The notes: a model not told the origin generated them from the letters alone. Shown: positions 1 through 11,000, numbered from the stretch's first letter. The stretch: DNA of 28,963 nt from Candidatus Falkowbacteria bacterium CG10_big_fil_rev_8_21_14_0_10_39_9 (GCA_002778645.1 PFAQ01000056.1:1-28963), one strand, 5' to 3'. A program made the numbers and translations.

Positions 1-527
1 AAGTTTTTAAAAGACTGCAAGACACCACCAATAATACCAGAGATGCCTAAAAACAAGGGTGACAAGAACATAATTCGCGTTAAATCAGCCGTAGTTTTTT
101 GAGCTTCGGGGGAAAATCCAGGAGAAATTAAAGAAACTAAACTGGGGGCAAAAACTATCCCCAATAAACTTAAAACCACTAAAAATAGCATCAAAATATT
201 TAAAAGATTGTTGGCCAAATCCCAAGCTTCCAAATTTAAATACTTAAATAGCCCAGTACTTTTATAACTCTTAAAATCCTTGATTAGACCGGTAAAGACT
301 GGGATGAAGCCAGCCGACAAAGCTCCTAGAATTAAAAGATTATAGACCATATCCGGGATTCTAAAGGCGCTATAGTAAATATCCAAATATTCACCCGCAC
401 CAAATTGGCCTGCCAAAATTCTATCCCGCAACACCCCTAGTAAGCGAGACAATAGCGAAGACACACCGACCAAAGCGGCGGCCATGGTAATACTGTTAGT
501 TTGACGATTAAATAAATTTTTTAACAT
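1..527 (-). CDS. murJ: MurJ/MviN lipid II flippase, N-terminal part (cut by window start)
   Basis: Reading the minus strand from ATG at 527 gives an open frame that runs off the window start (about 175 codons). The N-terminal part reads MLKNLFNRQTNSITMAAALV, followed by a segment with SSLLSRLLGVLRDRILA, GQFGAGEYLDIYYSAFRIPD and GALSAGFIPVF, which is the classic MurJ/MviN signature (arginine-rich loop, then the AFRIPD and GALS..F.P.F motifs). Hydrophobic stretches follow. MurJ moves lipid II across the membrane for peptidoglycan assembly. The start lies 5 bp after the stop of the ADP-forming acetyl-CoA synthetase gene, so the two are probably co-transcribed. A weak AGAG element precedes the ATG. 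The C-terminal two thirds are outside the window. Confidence 0.9.
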   Translation of the reverse strand, partial: MLKNLFNRQTNSITMAAALVGVSSLLSRLLGVLRDRILAGQFGAGEYLDIYYSAFRIPDMVYNLLILGALSAGFIPVFTGLIKDFKSYKSTGLFKYLNLEAWDLANNLLNILMLFLVVLSLLGIVFAPSLVSLISPGFSPEAQKTTADLTRIMFLSPLFLGISGIIGGVLQSFKN

Positions 528-532
528 AGTCT

Positions 533-2569
533 CTAAGAAATTATGCGCCAATCAGCCGCTACAAAACCAGAAGGCAAAATAAAGGCCGGATTAATATCCA
601 ATTCTTTAATCTCGGGATGGGTTTGAGCTAATAAAACCAGCTTCTTAATATTTTCAACCAGAGATTCAAAATCAAAAGCCCTCTGACCTCTAGTGCCGGC
701 GATCAAGTTATAAATTTTTAATTGCTTAATCTTATTCTTAATCAGACAAGTATTATCTTCAGCTAAAAATAAAGCCGAGTCTTTAATCGTCTCAGTATAA
801 ATTCCGCCCCAACCCACCACAATCACTGGACCAAAATTATCATCCCGCTTAAAACCTAAAATTATTTCTAATCCACCCGTCACCATTTCTTGCACTACTA
901 GATAATTGGCCTTATCTTTCAATAACGGATGCCGCTTTATCTTTTTCAATTCCGCTTCAGTTTGCAGATTAAGAAAAATGGCCTGAGCTTCGCTCTTATG
1001 AATCACTTGAGGCCCGACAATCTTAGCCACCAGCGGATACTTAATCTTTAAAGGACCCCTCTCAACTTTCAAAGTTTTAACCGTCTTGATACCATATTTA
1101 TCTAAAAGATTCTTGGTGGTCAAATAATCCCAAAGACCAGAAATTTTAGACTCTGGTAATTTAGCTTTGACTGGCTTATAAACCAGCAAACTCTTTTTAT
1201 TTTTTTGATAGCCTAAATAATGCTTCAAAACACGAATAGCATCTTCTGGATAATCAAAATTAGGCACTAAGTATTCAGCCAAAATTTTCTTGCCATCGCC
1301 TATGGCTACCCCGCCGATAAATCCGCATCCAATCAATTTTTCTGGGTATTTTAGGCTAAAGCGGCCAATAACCTCAGCAATATTTTTGCTGTCCGTACCA
1401 CTCTGTGGCGTTAGAAGAATCAGCATTGTTTGCACTTCAGTTTTAGCCAATAAAATACTCAATACTTTTTCATAGCGCTCGCTGGTGGCATCGCCTAAAA
1501 TATCCAAAGGATTATCAATGTGACCGAAATCAGGCAGTATGGCAGCTAGCTTCTTTTTAGTGTCAACTGACAAGGCTGGTAAAGTCAGGTTACTTAAAGA
1601 AATTTCATCGGTACTGATAACTAGTGGCCCGCCGGCATTAGAAATTAAATAAAGATCAGAATTGCTTAAGTGCAGCGGTTTTTTAACCAGTCGCATCAAA
1701 TTAAACAACTCATTCATGTCATTTAAAATAATGGCTCCACTTCGAAGCAAAGCGGCTTTGACGGCCTCATTGCTGCCGGCCAGACTGCCAGTATGCGACA
1801 TAGCAGCGGCACTACCAGCCGCAGTGCGACCAGCTTTTAAGATGGCCACTGGTTTTATTTTGGCTAAACGAGAAACTAAATTTAAAAAGCGACTGCCCTC
1901 AGAAATTTCTTCCAAATAAGCCATCACTAAATCGCTGTCTTTATCATTTAATAAATATTCTAAAAAGTCATTTTCATTTAAAACTGCTTTATTACCCAAA
2001 CTGACAAATAAAGAAAAACCAATATTTTTATTTTTAGTCCAATCGAGCACAGCACTACCAATAGCTCCCGATTGAGACAAGAAGGCAATGTTATGATTTT
2101 TTTTGCCCTCTTCTGATCCGAAGGTATTGGCAAAAGTAGTATTCAAGCGGAAACGATAATTGATGAAGCCCAAACAATTTGGTCCTAAAATATTCAAACC
2201 ATGGGTCTCGGCCAATTGTTTAATCTCAGCTTCCAAGGCCTTACCGGCCGTACCCGCCTCACCAAAACCAGCCGAGATAATCACTAAATTTTTTATTCCA
2301 ACATTGGCCACCTTCTCAATCTCTGCCCCAACTAAAGCCGCTGGAATAACCACTATCGCTAAATCAACCTTGGTTTTTAACTCACTAATATTTTGATAAG
2401 CTTTTAATCCTAAAATCTCCGTTTCATGAGGATTAACCGGATAGATGTCACCCGAAAAGCCGGCTGATTTTAAGTTCGCTAAAATCTGCCAACCGAGCTT
2501 AGCTGGATTAGAAGAAGCGCCAACAATGGCCACGGACTTAGGATTTAAAAATGATTCTAATTTTGACAT
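533..2569 (-). CDS. Acetate--CoA ligase (ADP-forming), fused alpha-beta subunits
   Basis: This 678-aa protein has the full layout of NDP-forming acyl-CoA synthetases, which convert acetyl-CoA, ADP and phosphate to acetate, CoA and ATP (energy conservation at the end of fermentation). An N-terminal CoA-binding Rossmann domain (SVAIVGASSNPAKLGWQIL, residues 12-30), the GPNCLGFIN motif (129-137) and the SHTGSLAG motif (258-265) are present; His259 fits the phosphorylated catalytic histidine. The C-terminal ATP-grasp part starts near residue 480 and includes HKSEAQAI (524-531), GWGGIYTE (586-593) and DINP (658-661). The fused alpha-beta form in one chain is common in Patescibacteria and other fermenters. 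It sits between the 70-aa membrane protein gene (6 bp gap) and murJ. No Shine-Dalgarno is visible. Acyl substrate preference cannot be read from the sequence. Confidence 0.93.
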   Translation of the reverse strand: MSKLESFLNPKSVAIVGASSNPAKLGWQILANLKSAGFSGDIYPVNPHETEILGLKAYQNISELKTKVDLAIVVIPAALVGAEIEKVANVGIKNLVIISAGFGEAGTAGKALEAEIKQLAETHGLNILGPNCLGFINYRFRLNTTFANTFGSEEGKKNHNIAFLSQSGAIGSAVLDWTKNKNIGFSLFVSLGNKAVLNENDFLEYLLNDKDSDLVMAYLEEISEGSRFLNLVSRLAKIKPVAILKAGRTAAGSAAAMSHTGSLAGSNEAVKAALLRSGAIILNDMNELFNLMRLVKKPLHLSNSDLYLISNAGGPLVISTDEISLSNLTLPALSVDTKKKLAAILPDFGHIDNPLDILGDATSERYEKVLSILLAKTEVQTMLILLTPQSGTDSKNIAEVIGRFSLKYPEKLIGCGFIGGVAIGDGKKILAEYLVPNFDYPEDAIRVLKHYLGYQKNKKSLLVYKPVKAKLPESKISGLWDYLTTKNLLDKYGIKTVKTLKVERGPLKIKYPLVAKIVGPQVIHKSEAQAIFLNLQTEAELKKIKRHPLLKDKANYLVVQEMVTGGLEIILGFKRDDNFGPVIVVGWGGIYTETIKDSALFLAEDNTCLIKNKIKQLKIYNLIAGTRGQRAFDFESLVENIKKLVLLAQTHPEIKELDINPAFILPSGFVAADWRIIS

Positions 2570-2575
2570 ATAAAA

Positions 2576-2788
2576 TTAAACTAATTTCCTAAATAACAAT
2601 AAAATCATAGCATTAAGACACCAAAGGAGCAACAAAAAGCTGAGGCTGATATAGGCCGTTACTATTTGGGGTTTGATTATTTCCAGGACGATAAAAAGCT
2701 CTAAAGCACCTGACAGAGCATAAAATAATTCTTGGCAGAACTCATGAAATTTAGACCAGCTGATAAATTTTATTATTTTATTTAACAT
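2576..2788 (-). CDS. Small two-helix membrane protein, unknown function
   Basis: This 70-aa ORF starts inside the last codons of the upstream 484-aa gene (11 bp overlap) and ends 6 bp before the acetyl-CoA synthetase start, so it fits an operon slot tightly. The product has two predicted membrane segments (about residues 20-38 and 42-66, the second rich in Leu and Ile) and a short positively charged N-terminus. An AAAGAG stretch just before the ATG could serve in initiation. I recognise no family. The overlap suggests translational coupling with the envelope protein upstream, and possibly a shared role in the membrane. Because it is short and hydrophobic it could be spurious, but the lack of any other gene in this gap argues for it. 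Confidence 0.6.
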   Translation of the reverse strand: MLNKIIKFISWSKFHEFCQELFYALSGALELFIVLEIIKPQIVTAYISLSFLLLLWCLNAMILLLFRKLV

Positions 2789-4232
2789 ACTCTTTGATTT
2801 TTTCTATTAAACTTTTTCCGGTTAATTCAATTTGGAGCGACTTAATCTCCGCTCCGACTGTATTTTTTTCTGTTAACAACCCCGGGATTGAAATCATAAA
2901 ATTAGTTTGACCCTTTTCGCGATAGACATCGCTAATATCCATTTCCACCGTCGCCTTCTTCCAGACACCTAAACTAATCGGAGAGCTATATCTAGCGACA
3001 ATATATTTTAGATTGTTTAAGGTAGAATTCACGTCTAGTTTTTTGATGTCCGGATTAAACAGCGCCGATTCCGAAAAAGAGAAAACTCCGCTAGCCTCAA
3101 TTACTGTTTCTGGATTAGACACCTTCACCTTATTTACTGATTGAGGACTAGAAAAATCCATTAGATATTGCTGATAGGTTTCAGGGATATCAAAGAAATC
3201 AGCATTCAAACTAATTACTCCGACACCAGAAGGATCCAATGCCTTGGCCTTAATAAAAGTACCATCAGTGGAAATATTAATCTCAGAATAATCATGATTA
3301 TAGAGCCAAAGGCGGGAAATAAAGGCCATTTTGGTCTGAGTAGTAGAAATACGCTGGTTCACTAAATCATCATTAACTTTGACCTCCACTTTATAAACCC
3401 CCTGATCCAATCCGGGTAAATTAATGCTGATATGACGAGCAGCATTCATCTGGCCATCATCGCTCATATCGCCATCATCCAGCAAAGAATATTCAGCGAT
3501 CGCCTTAGAGCTTGATCCATAAACATAAATCTGAACGGGATCGCCGTTCTGATCCAAATTTTGATTTAAATCTAGAAAGTCGACCGAAAAATTTAACGTC
3601 TCATTGTTAATGTAAGTATAAAATTGATAGGCACCGCGGAGATCCGGCAGGCTAATAGTTTTAGTTTCAGCTTGATAATCCTTGATCTGATAAGGAAAAT
3701 TGTGCTGGTAATTATAAAAAGCCAATTCACTACTCTGAGGTGGATCAGCGAGCAATTCACTCACGCTACCATACTTCTTTTCTTTCTGGAGCAGCATCAC
3801 ACCATTTTCACTCTTAGTTTTCCATTCACCTGACAAACGATCAATAATATAATTAGAAATTGGATACAGACGATAATTACGCAGAATCGGATCGACCATC
3901 ACCCCCGCTTCCATAATCGGATATGATTCATAATTAAAGCCCCGGTAGACCATAATCAGCTTGGCCTTTTCAAAGCGCCGCGGAGTAAACAGCGAAAAGT
4001 AAACTGAGTCACCAATTATCTTCAAGTTATCACTCTTAGTATTGACTCTATCTAGTGGGGTGAAATTACCAAAGAAGCCTTTGCCCCCCAATAGTTCGGA
4101 GCCATTTTGATGATAAGTGTAGGTAATTCGGCCAAAAGGCACGAGAGTTAAATAGACCACAGCTAAAACGGCCAAGGTGATAATTGACCATAAAATAAGC
4201 CTGATTTTAAGACGCCAGGAGATATTTTTCAT
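2778..4232 (-). CDS. Membrane-anchored extracytoplasmic protein, unknown function
   Basis: The 484-aa product has a basic N-terminus and one membrane segment (about residues 11-33), followed by a long polar region with alternating hydrophobic residues typical of beta-rich extracellular domains (for example the segments at 195-225 and 290-320). There is no lipobox and no clear signal peptidase site, so an uncleaved anchor with the bulk outside the membrane is likely. I do not recognise the family and see no catalytic motif. It is the first gene of a predicted operon with a 70-aa membrane protein, acetyl-CoA synthetase and murJ. An extended -10 promoter lies about 17 bases before the ATG, so the 5' UTR would be only about 10 nt. 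Confidence 0.8.
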   Translation of the reverse strand: MKNISWRLKIRLILWSIITLAVLAVVYLTLVPFGRITYTYHQNGSELLGGKGFFGNFTPLDRVNTKSDNLKIIGDSVYFSLFTPRRFEKAKLIMVYRGFNYESYPIMEAGVMVDPILRNYRLYPISNYIIDRLSGEWKTKSENGVMLLQKEKKYGSVSELLADPPQSSELAFYNYQHNFPYQIKDYQAETKTISLPDLRGAYQFYTYINNETLNFSVDFLDLNQNLDQNGDPVQIYVYGSSSKAIAEYSLLDDGDMSDDGQMNAARHISINLPGLDQGVYKVEVKVNDDLVNQRISTTQTKMAFISRLWLYNHDYSEINISTDGTFIKAKALDPSGVGVISLNADFFDIPETYQQYLMDFSSPQSVNKVKVSNPETVIEASGVFSFSESALFNPDIKKLDVNSTLNNLKYIVARYSSPISLGVWKKATVEMDISDVYREKGQTNFMISIPGLLTEKNTVGAEIKSLQIELTGKSLIEKIKEYVK

Positions 4233-4248
4233 AGATTAATACCCTTTT

Positions 4249-4257
4249 ATTATACCA
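4249..4257 (-). promoter_or_regulatory. Extended -10 promoter of the 484-aa gene
   Basis: On the minus strand the sequence reads TGGTATAAT: a perfect TATAAT (4249-4254) with the TG of an extended -10. A T-tract lies where a -35 would be. It lies directly after the rpoC terminator, as expected for a new transcription unit. Predicted start near 4242, giving a leader of about 10 nt. Confidence 0.65.
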
Positions 4258-4271
4258 GAAAAAACTATAAC

Positions 4272-4297
4272 AAAAAAGCACCAAGCAAGGTGCTTTT
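4272..4297 (-). terminator. Intrinsic terminator after rpoC
   Basis: Nine-bp perfect stem AAAAGCACC/GGTGCTTTT (arms 4289-4297 and 4274-4282) with a 6-nt loop; in the minus direction it is followed by a run of six T. It lies 18 bp after the rpoC stop and before the promoter of the next unit. Confidence 0.9.
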
Positions 4298-4314
4298 CCG
4301 CTGTTTATATCAAA

Positions 4315-7300
4315 CTATTGATAGACTTCTCGCTTCTTCTTACCCTTATAACCAGTTCCTGATGGAATCAGGCAGCCGATGATAACGTTTTCCTTCAAGC
4401 CTTCTAAGTAATCAATCTTACCGGAAACTGCGGCCTCAATCAAAACCCGAGGGGTCTCTTGAAACGAAGCAGCTGACAAGAAACTGTCAGTAGAAAGTGA
4501 AGTCTTAGTGATACCTAACAACAAGCGGACAGCTTCAGCTGGTCTCTTCGCTAACTTGTTAGCTTCAAACAATACTTCTTCCTCCACTACTTCACCCGGC
4601 AATAAAGTGGTATCACCAGTTTCCTTAATCAAATGACGAGAGAACATTTGTCGAGCAATAACCTCAACGTGCTTATCATTCAAAGGTTGGCCCTGAGAAG
4701 AATAAACATATTGGATTTCTTTAATAATATATTTTTGGGTATTCAAGCGACCTTGTAATTCGTAGGACTCTTTCAAGTTGAAGCTACCTTCAGTCAAACG
4801 ATTACCCTTTTTCACTTTATCGCCGTCTTTAACCCAGATCATAGTACCGCGCGGAATAACAAACTCTTGCGTGGCATCTTCTTCCTTACCTTTCTCGTCT
4901 TTGATCTTGTAATTCAATTTCAAAATCTTTTCTTGAGAACTGTTAACCACAATTTCTTTGCCGTCCTTATCCTTGATAGTCTTTTGACTAAATTCAATCT
5001 GAATAGAGCCATCAGTATCAGCCATCAAAGCCTTCTTCTTTGGTGGACGAGCTTCAAAAATTTCTTCCACCCGAGGTAAACCTTGCGTAATATCATCAGA
5101 TCCCGCCACACCACCAGTGTGAAAAGTTCTCATGGTTAACTGGGTACCGGGCTCACCAATTGATTGGGCGGCAATAATCCCGACAGTGGTGCCTAATTGA
5201 ACCTCTTTGTTATAAGCTAAATCATGCCCATAACAATGAGCGCAAATACCTTTATGTAAATGACAGCTTAAAACTGAGCGGACACAAGCACTTTCGATAT
5301 TAAAAGTCTTAATTTCTTTAATAGCATCTTCATCCAAAATAGCTCCCGCTTTTAAAACAACTTGGCCTTTAACATCCACCAAATCTTTAGCTAAATAACG
5401 ACCAGAAATTTTCTTGAAAAAATCATCATCATTATCCTCACATTCTTTCTTAGTAAAAATAAAGCCCTCGGTATCGCCACAATCTTCTTCGACTACAATT
5501 ACGTCCTGAGCCACATCCACTAACCGACGAGTCAAATAACCGGCATTAGCAGTTCGAAGGGCGGTATCGGACAAACCTTTTCTGGTGGCGTGAGTGGAAA
5601 TAAAGTATTCCAGCACACCGAAGCCTTCTTTGAAATTACCTTTAACCGGTAATTCGATAATGGCACCGGAAGGTGAAGTCACTAAACCTTTCATACCTAA
5701 AATCTGTACTGGCTGGGACCAAGATCCCCGAGCGCCAGATTCAATCATAGAATAAAGGGGCAAAACGTTAGCCAAACTCTTCTTACAGATACCAGCAATT
5801 GTCTCCTTGGTATTAGTCCAAGTTTCAATCACTTTACCGTAACGTTCGCTTTCAGTTAGCAAACCTTCCTCGTATTGCTCTCTAATCTTTTCTACTTCTA
5901 CGTTAGCCTTTTCGATTAAAGCATCTTTTTCTGGTAAATTAGGGAGATCACCAAAACCCCAAGATAAGCCTGATTTAGTAATAAAATCAAAAGCTTTATT
6001 CTTCAAGTCATCAACAAATTTCACAGTTTCGGCTTCACCGTAAAGAGCTAAACATTCTCGAATCAAAGTCTTTAATTTTCCTTTACCCACCACCTCATTA
6101 ATAAACTTCAATTTTTCTGGAATAATAGTATTCAAAATAGCCCGACCAACCGTAGTTCTGACTAAGCCTTTGCCGAAGAACTTAATTCTAATTGGTTCAT
6201 GTAAACTAATAAAGCGATGTTCATAAGCTAAAATAGCATCATCTTCGCTATAGAAAGCATGAAGTTCTTTGTCGTCTTTAGTATTAAAATTATCATCACT
6301 GAAAGTAATGTAGTAAGCGCCCCAAACAATGTCCTGAGATGGAGTAACGATTGGATCGCCAGTCGCTGGTTTAAGCAAATTATGGGAAGACAGCATGATG
6401 TCACGAGCTTCCGCTACGGCTTCTTTGGTAAGTGGTACATGAACGGCCATTTGGTCACCATCGAAGTCGGCATTGAAGGCTGTACAAACAAGGGGATGAA
6501 TCTGAATCGCCTTACCTTCAATCAGAACTGGATGAAAAGCTTGGATACCTAAACGATGTAAGGTCGGAGCTCGATTCAAGAGCACATAAGCACCCTTAAC
6601 AATCTCTTCCAAAATGTCCCAAACTTCGTCATGTCCAGCTTCCATATAACGAGAAGCGGAGCGCACATTATGCACTATTTCTCGTTTAATTAATTTCGAA
6701 ATAATAAATGGTTTGAATAACTCCAGAGCCATAATCTTCGGCAAACCACATTGATCTAAATTCAATTTAGGGTTGACCACAATAACCGAACGACCGGAAT
6801 AATCGACGCGCTTACCCAATAAGTTCTGGCGGAAACGACCCTGCTTACCTTTCAAAGTATCAGCTAAAGATTTTAACTGACGTTTTTGACCAGTAGAGGC
6901 AGTAATAGTTTTGGTATTACGAGAAGAGTTATCAAGTAAGGAATCAACCGCTTCCTGGAGCATTCGTTTTTCATTACGACAAATAACTTCTGGAGCATTT
7001 AAATCAATCAACTGTTTCAAGCGATTATTACGGTTAATCACGCGACGATACAGATCATTTAAATCAGAGGCGGCAAAACGGCCACCATCTAAAGCCACCA
7101 TTGGTCGGAGATCAGGCGGGATGACCGGAATAACGGTTAAAACCATCCATTCGGGGCGAATATTATTATTTCGAAAATTCTTTAATAATTTCAAACGTTT
7201 AACTAATTTTTCTCGTTTAGCATCTTGGGCGCCTTCTAACTTTTCTTCTAATTTAACAATACTCTTATCTAAATTAATCTTAGATAATAATTTACGTACC

Positions 7301-8019
7301 GCATCCGCTCCGATACCAGCTGCAAACAAATGACCAAACTTCATACTTAAAGTTTGATATTCTTGTTCGGTAATAATTAATAATGGTTTTAAATCTTTAA
7401 GCTCAGTTTTGGTTTCTTCAAAATCAATATCTAAACTAGTCATCTTTTCTTCCTTAATTTTTAGGGCCTGATCTTTAGCTGTTTTATCAACAGCTTCTTT
7501 ATATTCGCGGTCATAAGCATCATCAATATTCTTTTTTTTACTCTTATATTCCCGTTTGATCTGGTCCAAAGTGGCTTCCTTCAAAGTTTCATCAACATCA
7601 GTAATAATAAAATTAGCAAAGTAAACTACTTTTTCTAAAGACTGAATACTGAGATTTAGAATCAAGCCAATCTTAGACGACAAGCCACGTAAGAACCAAA
7701 CGTGAGTCGCTGGCACCTGCAAAGTGATATGGCCCATGCGTTCACGGCGAATAACACTGCGAGTAACTTCCACGCCACACTTGTCGCAGACCACCCCTTT
7801 ATAACGAATCTTTTTATATTTACCACAGGCGCACTCCCAGTCCTTAGTTGGACCAAAAATACGTTCGCAAAATAAGCCGTCTTTCTCCGGCTTCTGAGTG
7901 CGGTAGTTAATAGTTTCCGGACGGATCACTTCGCCGTGACTCCAAGAGATAATTTCCTCGGGAGATGCGAGCTTCAAGCGGATGGCATCAAAATCACTGG
8001 TTTTTATAGGATTAAGCAT
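4315..8019 (-). CDS. rpoC: DNA-directed RNA polymerase subunit beta'
   Basis: The 1234-aa protein is a complete beta' subunit. The N-terminal zinc site is Cys63, Cys65, Cys78 and Cys81; the catalytic magnesium motif NADFDGD spans 516-522 (Asp518, Asp520, Asp522); the bridge helix and trigger loop lie at about 778-840 (ATRKGLSDTALRTANAGYLT); the second zinc site is Cys847, Cys919, Cys926 and Cys929. The rudder and switch region (LLGKRVDYSGRSVIVVNP, about 400-417) is also conserved. No large lineage insertion is evident beyond a lysine- and glutamate-rich coiled segment at 145-215. It follows rpoB by 37 bp with no visible promoter, so rpoBC is an operon. There is no Shine-Dalgarno before the ATG (AATTAAACATATG). 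Confidence 0.98.
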   Translation of the reverse strand: MLNPIKTSDFDAIRLKLASPEEIISWSHGEVIRPETINYRTQKPEKDGLFCERIFGPTKDWECACGKYKKIRYKGVVCDKCGVEVTRSVIRRERMGHITLQVPATHVWFLRGLSSKIGLILNLSIQSLEKVVYFANFIITDVDETLKEATLDQIKREYKSKKKNIDDAYDREYKEAVDKTAKDQALKIKEEKMTSLDIDFEETKTELKDLKPLLIITEQEYQTLSMKFGHLFAAGIGADAVRKLLSKINLDKSIVKLEEKLEGAQDAKREKLVKRLKLLKNFRNNNIRPEWMVLTVIPVIPPDLRPMVALDGGRFAASDLNDLYRRVINRNNRLKQLIDLNAPEVICRNEKRMLQEAVDSLLDNSSRNTKTITASTGQKRQLKSLADTLKGKQGRFRQNLLGKRVDYSGRSVIVVNPKLNLDQCGLPKIMALELFKPFIISKLIKREIVHNVRSASRYMEAGHDEVWDILEEIVKGAYVLLNRAPTLHRLGIQAFHPVLIEGKAIQIHPLVCTAFNADFDGDQMAVHVPLTKEAVAEARDIMLSSHNLLKPATGDPIVTPSQDIVWGAYYITFSDDNFNTKDDKELHAFYSEDDAILAYEHRFISLHEPIRIKFFGKGLVRTTVGRAILNTIIPEKLKFINEVVGKGKLKTLIRECLALYGEAETVKFVDDLKNKAFDFITKSGLSWGFGDLPNLPEKDALIEKANVEVEKIREQYEEGLLTESERYGKVIETWTNTKETIAGICKKSLANVLPLYSMIESGARGSWSQPVQILGMKGLVTSPSGAIIELPVKGNFKEGFGVLEYFISTHATRKGLSDTALRTANAGYLTRRLVDVAQDVIVVEEDCGDTEGFIFTKKECEDNDDDFFKKISGRYLAKDLVDVKGQVVLKAGAILDEDAIKEIKTFNIESACVRSVLSCHLHKGICAHCYGHDLAYNKEVQLGTTVGIIAAQSIGEPGTQLTMRTFHTGGVAGSDDITQGLPRVEEIFEARPPKKKALMADTDGSIQIEFSQKTIKDKDGKEIVVNSSQEKILKLNYKIKDEKGKEEDATQEFVIPRGTMIWVKDGDKVKKGNRLTEGSFNLKESYELQGRLNTQKYIIKEIQYVYSSQGQPLNDKHVEVIARQMFSRHLIKETGDTTLLPGEVVEEEVLFEANKLAKRPAEAVRLLLGITKTSLSTDSFLSAASFQETPRVLIEAAVSGKIDYLEGLKENVIIGCLIPSGTGYKGKKKREVYQ

Positions 8020-8056
8020 ATGTTTAATTATGGTTTAATAAATAATTAGGATTAAC

Positions 8057-11000
8057 TTACTCCTCTGGCGTGATAACCGATAACCCAGAAAGTTCTTCCG
8101 GATTAAGTCCTTCTTTTTCGGTCATTGCTTTGTATTCTTCGGTAATGCCAGCCGCTGCTTCGACGATTTCAGCTTCTAATATTTTCTCACCTTTCAGATG
8201 AGCCTCGGTTTCTTCTTCCTCAGTTAATCTTGGAGTGCCACCTAAAAGTTCAACGTTCAAACATAAGCCTTTCAATTCTGAAACTAATACATTAAAAGAT
8301 TCTGGAACGTTTTGTTTTTGAATTTCTTCACCTTTGATAATAGCTTCATAAGCTTTAGAACGACCAGTTACATCATCTGATTTGATGGTCAAAATTTCCT
8401 GTAAAGTATGAGCCGCGCCATAACCTTCCAGGGCCCAAACCTCCATCTCACCAAATCTCTGGCCACCAAATTGAGCTTTACCACCTAAAGGTTGTTGGGT
8501 GATTAAAGAATAAGGCCCAATAGATCGTTGGTGGATCTTATCTTCCACCATATGATTCAATTTTAAAATATATTTAATACCAACCGTAATGGTATGATCA
8601 TAAGCATCGCCTGTTTTACCATCATTTAAAGTCACCTTACCATTTTCGGGCAGTCCAGCGCGCACCAATTCGTTTCTGATATCTTCCTCCTTCAAGCCGT
8701 TCAAGGCTGGGGTAGCGACGCGGTAACCTAATTTCTTAGCCGCAAAACCCATATGAGTCTCAAGCAACTGACCCAAGTTCATACGAGAGATAATACCCAG
8801 TGGCGATAAAATAATATCAATTGGAGTACCATCTTCCATATAAGGCATATCTTCAACTGGAACGATCTTAGAAATAACACCTTTATTACCATGACGACCA
8901 GACATTTTGTCACCCACCTGGATCTTTCTCAAATTAGCTACTGACACTTGAATAGACTTCAAAACACCAGTGGAAAGCTTGTCGCCCTCTTCTCGGGAGA
9001 AGATCTTAACATCTACCACCTTGCCGTGTTCACCGTGCTCTAAATATAGAGAAGAATCACGCACATCCTTGGCCTTTTCACCAAAGATAGCGCGTAATAA
9101 TTTTTCTTCGGCGCTTAACTTAGTCTCACCCTTAGGAGTAATTTTACCTACCAAAATATCGCTGGAAGAAACTTCAGCACCGATTCTGATAATACCATCT
9201 TCATCCAAATTCTTTAATTTTTCTTCCGAGATATTAGGGATATCGTTAGTGATAATTTCTGGACCAAGCTTGGTATCGCGAACATCAATAGTGTAGTTTT
9301 CAATGTGAACCGAAGAGTAAACATCTTCCTTTACTAGTCTTTCAGAAATAATAATAGCATCTTCATAATTATAACCTTCCCAGGTCATAAAAGCGACGAG
9401 CACATTCTTACCCAGCGCTAACTCGCCATTATCAATTGATGGACCATCAGACATCACGTCTCCTTTTTTGACTTTGTCACCCACGTCAACTAACGGATGT
9501 TGGTTAATACAAGTCAAAGAGTTAGAACGTAAAAATTTATTTAAATTATAATGAATGGTTTTGCCTTTCTTGTTTTCCACTTCAATGTTAGCGGCATCAA
9601 CCTTAGTAACTATACCATCGTCTTCAGCGAGCACAACGTGACCACTATCTCGAGCAGCCCGCGCTTCAACGCCGGTACCCACCACTGGGGCCTCAGCCTT
9701 GATCAACGGTACAGCCTGACGTTGCATGTTGGTACCCATCAAAGAACGCTGACCATCATTGTGTTCCATAAAAGGAATCAAGGAGGTAGCAATAGAAATA
9801 ATTTGATTGGCCGCTACACCAATCAAGTTAACATTCTCGACATCTTCCGTAGCTGGCTTACCAAATTTTCTGACATCAAAACGACTCACCAAAAAATGAC
9901 CATTCTTATCAAATGGAATAGTAGCATCAGCGGTAATATATTTTTCTTCTTCAAAAGCATCTAAAAAAATGATTTCATCGCTCACGGTTTTCTGCCCCTT
10001 TTCATCTTTAACTTTACGATAGGGAGTTTCCAAAAAGCCGTAACTATTTAATCTCGAGTAACTAGCCAAATGACCCACTAAACCAATATTTGGACCTTCT
10101 GGAGTAGCAATTGGACAAATCCGACCATAATGAGTGGTGTGCACATCACGGACATCAAAACCTGCCCGTTCGCGGGTTAAACCGCCCGGTCCCATGGCTG
10201 ATAAACGACGCTTATGTTCCAATTCGGCCAAGGGATTAGTTTGGTCCATAAACTGAGATAACTGAGAAGACATAAAGAATTCCTTCACTACACCAATCAC
10301 TGGACGAGCATTAATTAATTTGTTTGGAGTTAAAGTGCTGATATCGGAAGTACTCATCTTATCCTTAATAATTCTCTCCATGCGAGCCAAACCAACCCGG
10401 AAACGATTCTGGATTAAACCACCAATAGCTCGAACCCGACGATTACCTAAATGATCGATATCATCTTCTTCGCCTTTGATAATATTTAATCTGATAACTT
10501 CACGCACAATATTTACCAAATCTTCATGACGCAGAATTCGGTTTTCTTTAGTGATTGGTAAATTTTCCGAGAAACGACGATTAAGTTTATAACGACCGAC
10601 GCGACCAAAATCATAACGATCGAAACGGAAGAACATAGAATGAATCAGAGAGCGAGCATTTTCAGCCGTAGCTAAATCGCCCGGACGAATCCGACGGTAA
10701 ACTTCTTGTAACCCTTCCGCCTCATCATGAGAAGCATCTTTGGCCAAGGTCGCATCGATATAACCGATTTCATCGGCTTCTTTAGTAATATCAACATCTT
10801 TAAAAAACTTTTTAATTTCTTCATCAGTCACAATGCCAAAAGCCCGCATCAAAGAAGTTACGGCTACTTTTCGTTTGCGATCAATTCTCACCCAGATAAC
10901 TTTGTTCGGATCAGTTTCAATCTCCAGCCAAGCACCACGATTCGGAATAATTTTAGCACCGTAATATTTCTTGCCTTTAATAAAGTCCGAAGTGAACATC

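Noticed and set aside
6911..7333. 140-aa ORF on the plus strand opposite rpoC
   Set aside because: It is antisense to conserved rpoC codons, Ser/Arg-rich, without family resemblance, promoter or ribosome-binding site.
9551..9964. 137-aa ORF on the plus strand opposite rpoB
   Set aside because: A shadow of conserved rpoB coding sequence with no independent support.
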